Source: JBIOHJ01 sp044448905 (lineage in GTDB: Bacteria; Bacteroidota; Bacteroidia; AKYH767-A; OLB10). Taken from it: a stretch of 9,862 bases of DNA. The position numbers and the translations under genes were made by a program. This document shows positions 1 through 6,746 of this stretch, piece after piece. The stretch is from the NCBI GenBank assembly GCA_044448905.1, contig JBIOHJ010000123.1, positions 1 through 9,862 of the forward strand. The letters run 5' to 3'. Each line of letters starts with the position of its first letter. Position 1 is the first letter of the stretch. A model generated the notes under the pieces. It did no database searches, was not told the origin of the DNA, and was given only the letters and a program-made list of their open reading frames with translations.

Positions 1-126
1 AGCTTTATTGTTGATAATTATTTAGGAGATGAAAAACTCTTATCTGAAAATATCTTCACGCTTTGTTCAGATGTTCATAAAGCCATGTTGCCATTGCTTG
101 AATTCCTGAATGAAGCAACAAATTAA
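1..126 (+). CDS. C-terminal end of an unidentified protein (partial)
   Basis: Frame 1 is open from the first base to a TAA at 124-126, giving 41 residues with no start in the window. The tail reads SFIVDNYLGDEKLLSENIFT and then a leucine-rich amphipathic stretch ending in NEATN, so the end of the protein is probably helical. I see no recognisable motif, and no function is proposed. The stop lies only 5 bp from the stop of the convergent response regulator gene. This close tail-to-tail packing supports it as a real gene end and not a chance open frame, but a 41-codon frame is modest evidence. Confidence 0.55.
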   Translation, partial: SFIVDNYLGDEKLLSENIFTLCSDVHKAMLPLLEFLNEATN

Positions 127-131
127 GCGAT

Positions 132-518
132 CTACGAAAATTCGTTTATCATCAAAGCAATTTTTTCAAAAGCCTTTTCGTCTTTTATTACATATTGTTC
201 AGCACCTTTTTGAATAGACTGCATGGCTACACCATAATGTTCCTGGGCTGAAAGCATAATGATATGAATATGCGGATATTGTTTTTTTATGGTTTTTAAA
301 ATCTGCATGCCATCTGCAGCATCTTTTTGAATGGAATTCAGGTAATAGTCCAATATGATAATGTCAGGATTTTCAGAAATTCGTTTCAGGCATTCTTCCC
401 CGGTATTAAAAACAGTTATCTGGTGAGGGATAGTTCTTGTCAAATAATCCTGAAATGCTTCCGTAAGCATGGAATCATCATCTACAATGAATATTTTTTT
501 TGGTGTCCCAAGCTTCAT
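132..518 (-). CDS. Stand-alone CheY-like response regulator (receiver domain only)
   Basis: The 128-residue protein is a single phosphoacceptor receiver domain. It has the acidic Mg2+ pocket D13-D14-D15 after the first beta strand (IFIVDDD), the predicted phosphorylated Asp at D57 (IIILDYYL), the switch Ser at S90 (IIMLSAQ) and the conserved Lys at K112 (YVIKD). The length equals one receiver domain, so there is no DNA-binding or enzymatic output domain; it probably acts by protein contact or as a phosphorelay intermediate. No histidine kinase is visible within the window. The gene lies 44 bp downstream of the GH92 gene on the same strand, so readthrough is possible, but nothing links the functions. 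The start is the ATG at 516-518, directly before the first strand. No clear Shine-Dalgarno sequence is present, as is common in Bacteroidota. Confidence 0.93.
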   Translation of the reverse strand: MKLGTPKKIFIVDDDSMLTEAFQDYLTRTIPHQITVFNTGEECLKRISENPDIIILDYYLNSIQKDAADGMQILKTIKKQYPHIHIIMLSAQEHYGVAMQSIQKGAEQYVIKDEKAFEKIALMINEFS

Positions 519-562
519 ATTGTTTTTGATTAAGTTGTAAAAATAACAATTTATGTTTCAAA

Positions 563-3526
563 TTATTCTACAAAAATCTCATCCACGAAAATCCATGCAT
601 CACCTTTATCTTCAAATCCCGCATGCCATTCCGGAAGCTTGCCATAATTGGTTGCTTTGATTTTGACGAACTGTGCTTGCTGCGGAGTAATATTTTCAGT
701 AAAATCTTTTATTTGTACTTTTTCATCCGTATCCCCAACTGTGTTTGGAATGGTTAATACCGGAGTAAAATTTTTTCCATCAAGAGAAATCTCAAATTCA
801 ACTTTCTTCGGCATCAAAATCCAGGCGCGGCTGTCCTGCAAAAAACCAGCTCCCAATTTTTTGATATCCTCAACTTTTCCCAAGTCAATCACCGCTTCAA
901 AATCTTTTATTGAATAACCCTGCCATTCACCTTTTCGCCAGTTGGTTTCTCCATGCAAACCATCAATAATTCCTTCATCGCCTCCGGCTGTGTATTGATT
1001 ACTGTAAGGCGAAGCGATTTTTATTTTCCAGTCGGGATGTGGCATTTTGAAAAATGTTGCCTTAACGGCTAAGCTTTTTTCGCCTTTCGTATTTTCAGCG
1101 TAAGCACGAACAGTTGTTGTAGTGTCAATCTCAAATGGAAGTGAGTACAAAATATTTTCAGAATGTTCCGAAGAACCGAAAATCATATAATAAAGCTTTA
1201 AACCCGCTTGCTGTCCCTCCAGAGATATTTTAGTTTTTCCTTTGAAAGTTTTTCCTTCGGATTTAATGACAGGAACCAGAATAATTTTCTGTTCATTTAT
1301 TTCTGATACAGGAAAATCACCCGGCTTGCTTCCCCAGCCCATGTTTGGCTTATCACCCATCGTAAAAATTAATTCTCCACCAGGTATGATTTCGCTGTAT
1401 GTTATGAACGATTTGCTGAATGGACTTCCGTTTAAAGTTGCCGACTGAATGTAAAAGTTTTTGTCCGAAACATTCTTTGCTTTTATGGTAAATATTTTAT
1501 TGAAATCAAGATGGATTTTTGTTTCCTGAAAACGCGGTGTACCGATTACAAAAACATCAGAGCCGGGCGTAACCTGGTAAATTCCCATTGCACTTAGAAT
1601 ATACCATGCACTCATTTGACCGCAGTCTTCATTTCCGATTAAACCATCAGGAGAGTTGCGATAAAATTCTGAAACTATCTGGTGAATATGTTGCTGTGTT
1701 TTCCACGGCTTGCCGATGTAATTATACAAATACGACATGTGATGGCTCGGTTCGTTTCCATGTGCGTACTGTCCAATCAGCCCGGTAATATCAACTTGCT
1801 CACGACCTGTAGTTTCGTTTGATGTTGAAAATAATTCATCCAGCTTCTTATCAAATCTGTCTTTTCCGCCCATCGTATTTATCAATCCCGAAATATCCTG
1901 CGGAACAAAAAATGAATACTGCCACGAGTTGGCTTCAGTAAAACAATTGTTCACTTCGCGTGCATCAAAAGGCGATAGCCAGTTTCCGTTTTTTTTCGGG
2001 CGCATAAAACCGGTTTGCTTATCAAACAGGTTTTTCCAGTATTGCGCACGCTGAATGTATTTAGAATAATCAGTCTGCCCATTCAGGTTCTTTGCCATTT
2101 GCGCAATGCACCAGTCATCGTAAGCATATTCCAAAGTTTTTGAAACCGATTCGTGTTCATCTTCCATCGAAAGAAAACCATGATCCATGTAATCATCCAA
2201 GCCAAAGCGGTCTTTTGATTCAGCGCTTTTTTTCATCGCCACCAATGCTTCGCTCAAATTAAAATCTGCAATTCCCTTTACTGCTGCATCAGCAATCACC
2301 GGTACTGCATGATAACCGATCATACATTCGGTTTCGTTGGAAGAAAGTTCCCACACAGGCAGCAATCCGCCCTGTTCAAATTGAGCGAGAAAGGTTTTGA
2401 TGTAATTTAAGGTGCGCTTTGTGTCTATAAGCGTCATCAGCGGATGCCATGCGCGAAACGTATCCCACAAAGAAAAAACAGTGTAGTAATTATATCCTTC
2501 GGCTTTGTGAATCTGCATATCGCGTCCGCGGTATCTTCCATCCACATCATTATAAATATTCGGCTGAAGCATGCAATGATACAGGGCAGTGTAAAATACA
2601 GTGAGCATATCTGTATCCTCACTTGTAATTTCAATTTTCATGAGTTCATTATTCCATCTTCCTTTCGCTTCTTTTTTTCTTCCTTCAAAATCCCATCCGT
2701 TAAGTTCTGATTCGAGATTTTTCCTTGCTCCAACTGTATCCACTCCCGAAATTCCTACTTTGATTAAAAGGAATTCACTTGCTTCAACATCAAATCCGAA
2801 TGCAGCTTTAATATTTCCTTTTTGTTTTAGTTCGTCATTCGGTTCAGGGTTTTTATAATCCAATTCGCGTTGAATTTTTGAAGTGGAAAACGGTTTTGAA
2901 AATTCGATATAGAAAAACACCCATTGCTCTTTTGCCCATGCATCAGATTTTCTGAATCCGGAAATGTGTGTACTATCGACTATGGCGAGTTCACAATCGA
3001 TTGTTTTATCCCGGTGTGTTAAATCGAGAATAATACTTGCTCTGCCCGGATTGCTAAAAGTGTATTTATGAAATCCAACACGGGCAGTTGCAGTTAATTC
3101 CACATCAATATTTTCATCATCGAGATACACTGAGTAATATCCCGCGCTTGCTTTTTCTTTTTCGTGTGAATAATGCGAAGAATAAATTTTATTATCGAAT
3201 GACGGTTCGCCCATCATTGGCATCAGCAAAATATCTCCATAGTCAGAACAGCCTGTACCACTGAGGTGAGTATGCGTGAAACCGTAAATAACAGAATCGG
3301 ATTGATGATAGCCGCTGCATCCATCCCAGCTTCCGTCAATGCGTGTATCAGGACTCATCTGCACCATGCCGAATGGTACAGCGGCACCGGGAAACGTATG
3401 CCCATGTCCTCCCGTGCCTATGAATGGATTTACGTATTGAGCAGGATTGTTCTGCGCGAATAAAATGAATCCTGAAAAAATCGGAATACAATGCGCAATA
3501 CACAATGTGAAGATGGTTTTTCTCAT
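563..3526 (-). CDS. Exported GH92 family alpha-mannosidase with C-terminal accessory domains
   Basis: The 987-residue protein starts with a signal peptide (basic MRK, hydrophobic stretch to about residue 22, likely cleavage near FAQ at 23-25). Residues about 29-735 are the two-part GH92 catalytic region: YVNPFIGTGGHGHTFPG at 31-47, FSLWDTFRAWHPL at 351-363, TEANSWQY at 530-537, HGNEPSHHMSYLYNY at 589-603 and GNEDCGQMSAWY at 631-642. By analogy with characterised GH92 enzymes, which are Ca2+-dependent and inverting, E531 is the probable catalytic acid and D634 a probable base. Residues about 750-825 resemble a chitobiase C-terminal/Fn3-associated domain, and about 835-987 an F5/8 type C (discoidin-like) domain, which could bind glycan. 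No T9SS sorting domain is present, so it is probably periplasmic or on the outer membrane. Its family removes mannose from N-glycans or yeast mannan; linkage specificity cannot be read here. No SusC/SusD genes are adjacent. Confidence 0.95.
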   Translation of the reverse strand: MRKTIFTLCIAHCIPIFSGFILFAQNNPAQYVNPFIGTGGHGHTFPGAAVPFGMVQMSPDTRIDGSWDGCSGYHQSDSVIYGFTHTHLSGTGCSDYGDILLMPMMGEPSFDNKIYSSHYSHEKEKASAGYYSVYLDDENIDVELTATARVGFHKYTFSNPGRASIILDLTHRDKTIDCELAIVDSTHISGFRKSDAWAKEQWVFFYIEFSKPFSTSKIQRELDYKNPEPNDELKQKGNIKAAFGFDVEASEFLLIKVGISGVDTVGARKNLESELNGWDFEGRKKEAKGRWNNELMKIEITSEDTDMLTVFYTALYHCMLQPNIYNDVDGRYRGRDMQIHKAEGYNYYTVFSLWDTFRAWHPLMTLIDTKRTLNYIKTFLAQFEQGGLLPVWELSSNETECMIGYHAVPVIADAAVKGIADFNLSEALVAMKKSAESKDRFGLDDYMDHGFLSMEDEHESVSKTLEYAYDDWCIAQMAKNLNGQTDYSKYIQRAQYWKNLFDKQTGFMRPKKNGNWLSPFDAREVNNCFTEANSWQYSFFVPQDISGLINTMGGKDRFDKKLDELFSTSNETTGREQVDITGLIGQYAHGNEPSHHMSYLYNYIGKPWKTQQHIHQIVSEFYRNSPDGLIGNEDCGQMSAWYILSAMGIYQVTPGSDVFVIGTPRFQETKIHLDFNKIFTIKAKNVSDKNFYIQSATLNGSPFSKSFITYSEIIPGGELIFTMGDKPNMGWGSKPGDFPVSEINEQKIILVPVIKSEGKTFKGKTKISLEGQQAGLKLYYMIFGSSEHSENILYSLPFEIDTTTTVRAYAENTKGEKSLAVKATFFKMPHPDWKIKIASPYSNQYTAGGDEGIIDGLHGETNWRKGEWQGYSIKDFEAVIDLGKVEDIKKLGAGFLQDSRAWILMPKKVEFEISLDGKNFTPVLTIPNTVGDTDEKVQIKDFTENITPQQAQFVKIKATNYGKLPEWHAGFEDKGDAWIFVDEIFVE

Positions 3527-3540
3527 TGACTTATTTGAAG

Positions 3541-3548
3541 CAAAAGTA
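3541..3548 (-). promoter_or_regulatory. Candidate -7 box for the GH92 gene
   Basis: On the minus strand this reads TACTTTTG, a perfect match to the Bacteroidota primary-sigma -7 consensus TAnnTTTG. Fourteen bases separate it from the mannosidase ATG, so the leader would be very short. No good TTTG-like -33 element is seen 19-21 bp upstream. It lies in the 69-bp divergent gap shared with ksgA. An 8-base match with four or six fixed bases can arise by chance, so this is only suggestive. Confidence 0.35.
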
Positions 3549-3595
3549 AATTTTAAAAACTATTTTTACCACACCGCCTTTAACTGTACCTGATT

Positions 3596-4378
3596 GTGCA
3601 AAAAGTAAAAGCCAAAAAATATTTAGGGCAACATTTTCTGAATGATGAAACGATTGCTCAGAGAATCGCTGACAGTCTAACACTTCATGACGGTTACAAA
3701 AAAGTCTTGGAAATAGGACCTGGTATGGGAGTGCTTACGCAATTTCTTTTGCAGAGAAAAGAATTTGAAACACATGTGGTTGAGGTAGACAAAGAATCGG
3801 TTGTATTCCTGAAAAAAAAATATGAAAGACTAAAAAATCGGATAACTGAATATGATTTTTTGAAATTGGATTTGAATACATTTTCTGAAGTGCCTTTTGC
3901 AATCATTGGTAATTTTCCATATAATATTTCCACACAGATTTTATTCAGGGTTTATGATAACCGCAATAAAATTCCTGAGGTGGTAGGGATGTTTCAGAAA
4001 GAAGTTGCCGAACGGATTGCATCAAAACCCGGAAATAAAAGTTACGGAATCATGAGCGTGCTCCTACAGGCATATTATGATATTGAATATTTATTTACCG
4101 TTGAGCCAACTGTTTTTACTCCAAAGCCTAGAGTTAAATCAGGAGTAATTCGTTTACGCAGAAATAAAACAGAAAAATTAAATTGCGATGAAAAATTTTT
4201 CAAGCTGGTTGTAAAAACGGCTTTCAACCAAAGGCGAAAAATTTTGAGTAATGCATTAAAGCCATTAATGAAAAGTACTGCTTCTGAGAATTTACCTTAT
4301 ATGGCTTGCAGAGCTGAAGAATTGGAATTTGAAAAATTTGTGGAGCTGACGAACTTATTAGTGAATCAAAATAAATAG
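3596..4378 (+). CDS. ksgA: 16S rRNA (adenine1518-N6/adenine1519-N6)-dimethyltransferase
   Basis: RsmA/KsgA uses S-adenosylmethionine to dimethylate two adjacent adenines in the 3' terminal hairpin of 16S rRNA (helix 45) late in 30S assembly. The 260 residues match the family length. Visible motifs in order are KKYLGQHFL at 7-15, the SAM-binding EIGPGMGVLT at 39-48, the acidic strand end VEVDKE at 62-67, the catalytic IGNFPYNIS at 104-112 (the family's N-[LIF]-P-Y motif), FTPKPRVKSGVIRL at 174-187 and the C-terminal FNQRRKILSNAL at 210-221. The start is GTG at 3596-3598. An in-frame TAA at 3581-3583 leaves only CTG TAC CTG ATT before it, and no ATG lies between that stop and the conserved N terminus. 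The gene is divergent from the mannosidase and convergent with the nuclease gene, so it is probably monocistronic. Confidence 0.97.
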   Translation: MQKVKAKKYLGQHFLNDETIAQRIADSLTLHDGYKKVLEIGPGMGVLTQFLLQRKEFETHVVEVDKESVVFLKKKYERLKNRITEYDFLKLDLNTFSEVPFAIIGNFPYNISTQILFRVYDNRNKIPEVVGMFQKEVAERIASKPGNKSYGIMSVLLQAYYDIEYLFTVEPTVFTPKPRVKSGVIRLRRNKTEKLNCDEKFFKLVVKTAFNQRRKILSNALKPLMKSTASENLPYMACRAEELEFEKFVELTNLLVNQNK

Positions 4379-4408
4379 AACGCAGATAACGCGAATAAAA
4401 ACAGGTCT

Positions 4409-5665
4409 TTAATCAGCTGTAATTACCACCTTCTTAGATAAGAACATTTCTCCGGCAGATAAAGAGATAAAATACACCCCGGGTTTTAGGTGGTTGATGT
4501 CAGCCAGTTCCTTGTTATTATTTCCTTTTGCTTTTTTCCCTTCATGAAATTCATTTACCAATTCACCCATGAAATTGTATATCCTGATGTTTACTTCTGA
4601 TTCACGAGGTAAAAAATAATGGATAGAAATATTTCCTGAAGTCGGGTTTGGAAATATTTGCAATTGCGAATTGCCGGAAGGATATTCATTGATTCCAGTT
4701 GGTGCAAATTCAAAATCGGCATATACCGGAAGATGGTCAGAAGTATTATAAAGCGCATCGGCAATATTTTGCGGAACAGCAGTATTGGGCATTACATTGA
4801 TGGATTGATTATAGTGCATTCCATCGTTGCCGATGTTGGTAAAAGAATTTGAAATGTATGTAATTCTTCCGGGCTGTTCAATGCCGTTTGAATACAAAAT
4901 CATATCAAAACGATCGTTCATGCCTCCGGGGGCTCCTCCGCCAATGCTTGTAAAACGGGTAGATTGTGTATGGTATTCACTGTACAATGGCTGGTTCCAG
5001 ATCCCGGGAATATTTAGCATGTCATTAAAATTTCCGTCATCAGTTACATTGTCAACAGTAAGATTGTAATAAGCCTGTTCATATTCTCCATACAGATTAA
5101 AATCGCCACAAACAATAAAATCTGATCCAACGGGTAAAGCGTTGGTTACTTTACGCAGGCTGTCCACTTCGGCAGCACGTTGTGCTTCGTTTATTATACC
5201 TGATGAAGCTTTTAGGTGGCATGCATAAATACGAATGGTATCGGAAGTGGCATTGTGAACAAGAGTAAATTCATTGATATCTCTTAATGCGGTCTGAATG
5301 GGATTGTTACTTATAAACTGAAAATCGGAAGTACGGTAATAAATATCATTATCCGTATCGGGTCCGTTTATAAAAGTACCGGCAGAGTATTGACCAATAC
5401 CTGCTACATTCATGACATTGTTAAGAAATAATAAATAGCCGTTCGTGGTGGCAAGTTCTTCAATTACGAAAATATCCGGATTGATATACTGAACCACTTC
5501 TCGGAAATACGGATTACGGAATGAGGTATCAGAAGATATAGCGCTCGGGTCAGGATAATTAAGAACATTCCACGACATGATTCTGACAGTGCTTTGTGCA
5601 CTAGTTGGAGCAGAAAAAAACAAAGTGAAAAGAGAAAACAGAGAAAAAGTTTTTTTAAAAATCAT
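4409..5665 (-). CDS. Secreted endonuclease/exonuclease/phosphatase-family protein with T9SS type A sorting domain
   Basis: I start this at the ATG at 5663-5665, giving 418 residues. It puts a signal peptide at the very N terminus (MIFKK, hydrophobic core, likely cleavage near TSAQ at 21-24) and clears the korB stop by 23 bp. A start 39 bases upstream is also open but adds a charged leader and overlaps korB. Residues about 26-320 form a DNase I-like fold: MSWNVLNY at 30-37, the metal-ligand Glu in FVIEEL at 66-71, CHLKAS at 149-154, GDFNLYG at 187-193, DRFDMILY at 251-258 and the terminal SDHLPVYADF at 309-318. These are the usual catalytic Asn, Glu, Asp and His positions. Residues about 335-418 are a type A sorting domain (QIFPNPTSG, then a run ending GVYFISL and KKVVI), which directs T9SS secretion and is normally removed. 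The substrate could be DNA, RNA or a phosphoester. Transcription may continue from korAB. Confidence 0.92.
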   Translation of the reverse strand: MIFKKTFSLFSLFTLFFSAPTSAQSTVRIMSWNVLNYPDPSAISSDTSFRNPYFREVVQYINPDIFVIEELATTNGYLLFLNNVMNVAGIGQYSAGTFINGPDTDNDIYYRTSDFQFISNNPIQTALRDINEFTLVHNATSDTIRIYACHLKASSGIINEAQRAAEVDSLRKVTNALPVGSDFIVCGDFNLYGEYEQAYYNLTVDNVTDDGNFNDMLNIPGIWNQPLYSEYHTQSTRFTSIGGGAPGGMNDRFDMILYSNGIEQPGRITYISNSFTNIGNDGMHYNQSINVMPNTAVPQNIADALYNTSDHLPVYADFEFAPTGINEYPSGNSQLQIFPNPTSGNISIHYFLPRESEVNIRIYNFMGELVNEFHEGKKAKGNNNKELADINHLKPGVYFISLSAGEMFLSKKVVITAD

Positions 5666-5688
5666 TAAAGCACCCCGTTCTGGCTTTT

Positions 5689-6732
5689 TTAGTGTATTTC
5701 CCACGTATCCCTTCCTCGTAAAAGCTTATCCAAATCACCTTCCCCTTTCGATTTAATTACATTAGTGATTTGCTCGTTGAGTGCATCTTCATAGCAAAAA
5801 CGGTCTTCCACATAAAATACTCCGAACGGGCGTGGGAAATGTCCTTCTTTAGCCGGGTTGTCAAAGAAACGGCTAAGGATACCCGCTTTTACACGGTCAC
5901 GTTCGTCATGCACCCACAGGTCGTTGATAGAAGCACCATTATTCAAATTAACAATAACAGGAGCAAACCCATCAAGCTTAACACCCAAATTACCGGTTTC
6001 ACCAAATACCAACGGTTTGCCATGTTCAACAAAAAGAGTTTCTTTTTTCTTGGAAGATTTTTCAGTGAAAACTTCAAACACTGCATCATTAAACACATTG
6101 CAATTTTGGTATATCTCAACAAATGATGCGCCTTTATGTTTATATGCCCTGCGGATTATTTCTTTCTGATGTACAGGATCACGGTCCATGGTGCGTGCAA
6201 CAAAAGTTCCTTCAGCGCCCATCACCAAAGCAATGGGATTGAACGGATGGTCAACGCTGCCAAGAGGAGTTGACTTAGTAACCTGTCCTTCGGGCGATGT
6301 GGGAGAATATTGTCCTTTTGTTAACCCGTAAATTTCGTTGTTGAATAAAAGAATATTTAAATCGAAATTTCTGCGGAGTAAATGAATGAGGTGATTTCCA
6401 CCAATGGAAAGACCATCGCCATCACCGGTAACTATCCACACGCTTAAATCTGGACGGGTTGCCTTGAGTCCGCTTGCAACAGCAGTAGCTCTGCCGTGAA
6501 TGCTGTGCATACCAAATGTTTCCATGTAATAAGGAAAGCGCGATGAGCAGCCGATACCGGAAATGAAAACAATATTCTCTCTCGGGATTCCGAGCTCAGG
6601 CATGATGGTTTGCACCTGTTTGAGAATTGAATAGTCACCACAGCCCGGGCACCAGCGTACATCCTGGTCCGTAACAAAATCTTTGGCGGTGAGTTTGGGA
6701 AGTTCGGGAGTTAATGTTGTTGTTTCAGACAT
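5689..6732 (-). CDS. korB: 2-oxoacid:ferredoxin oxidoreductase, beta subunit (probably 2-oxoglutarate-specific)
   Basis: This is the thiamine-diphosphate and iron-sulfur subunit of the cytoplasmic enzyme that converts a 2-oxoacid and CoA to acyl-CoA and CO2 while reducing ferredoxin. The 347 residues hold four Cys in the positions expected to ligate one [4Fe-4S] cluster: C28 and C31 in WCPGCGD, C62 in GIGCSSRFPYY and C211 in YQNCNVFND. The TPP/Mg2+ site is GDGDGLSIGGNH at 103-114 followed by NNEIYGLTKGQYSPTSP at 131-147. The length fits the separate beta subunit of KorB/OforB-type enzymes, far shorter than one-chain pyruvate:ferredoxin oxidoreductase. It follows korA by 14 bp, the normal alpha-beta order. 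Assignment to 2-oxoglutarate rather than pyruvate or a broad substrate range rests on resemblance to Bacteroidota KorAB and is not proved by a single residue. Confidence 0.94.
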   Translation of the reverse strand: MSETTTLTPELPKLTAKDFVTDQDVRWCPGCGDYSILKQVQTIMPELGIPRENIVFISGIGCSSRFPYYMETFGMHSIHGRATAVASGLKATRPDLSVWIVTGDGDGLSIGGNHLIHLLRRNFDLNILLFNNEIYGLTKGQYSPTSPEGQVTKSTPLGSVDHPFNPIALVMGAEGTFVARTMDRDPVHQKEIIRRAYKHKGASFVEIYQNCNVFNDAVFEVFTEKSSKKKETLFVEHGKPLVFGETGNLGVKLDGFAPVIVNLNNGASINDLWVHDERDRVKAGILSRFFDNPAKEGHFPRPFGVFYVEDRFCYEDALNEQITNVIKSKGEGDLDKLLRGRDTWEIH

Positions 6733-6746
6733 ATTTTCAAAATTTA

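Noticed and set aside
519..562. Possible promoter for the response regulator: minus-strand TATTTTTA in the 44-bp gap after the GH92 gene.
   Set aside because: It matches seven of eight consensus positions but the upstream TTTG is only 13 bases away. In such A/T-rich DNA this is likely chance.
2444..2858. Open frames of 80-90 codons on the plus strand inside the GH92 gene.
   Set aside because: They lie opposite strongly conserved GH92 motifs, show no recognisable domain and are explained as antisense shadows.
3488..3490. Cys13 in the GH92 signal peptide as a lipoprotein attachment site.
   Set aside because: The preceding residues I-A-H do not form a lipobox, and the hydrophobic stretch continues past the Cys, so a signal peptidase I signal fits better.
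3534..3568. Possible ksgA promoter: TTTG at 3534-3537 with TATTTTTA at 3561-3568 on the plus strand.
   Set aside because: The spacing is 23 bases where 19-21 is expected, and the -7 box lacks the final G, so the match is too weak to list.
3907..3924. Phe in the KsgA catalytic motif (NFPY rather than NLPY) as an active-site change.
   Set aside because: The family motif allows Leu, Ile or Phe at this position, so it is ordinary variation.
4379..4408. A terminator hairpin between the convergent ksgA and nuclease genes.
   Set aside because: Only a 3-base CGC/GCG pairing is visible in the 30-bp gap, with no stable stem followed by a T run.
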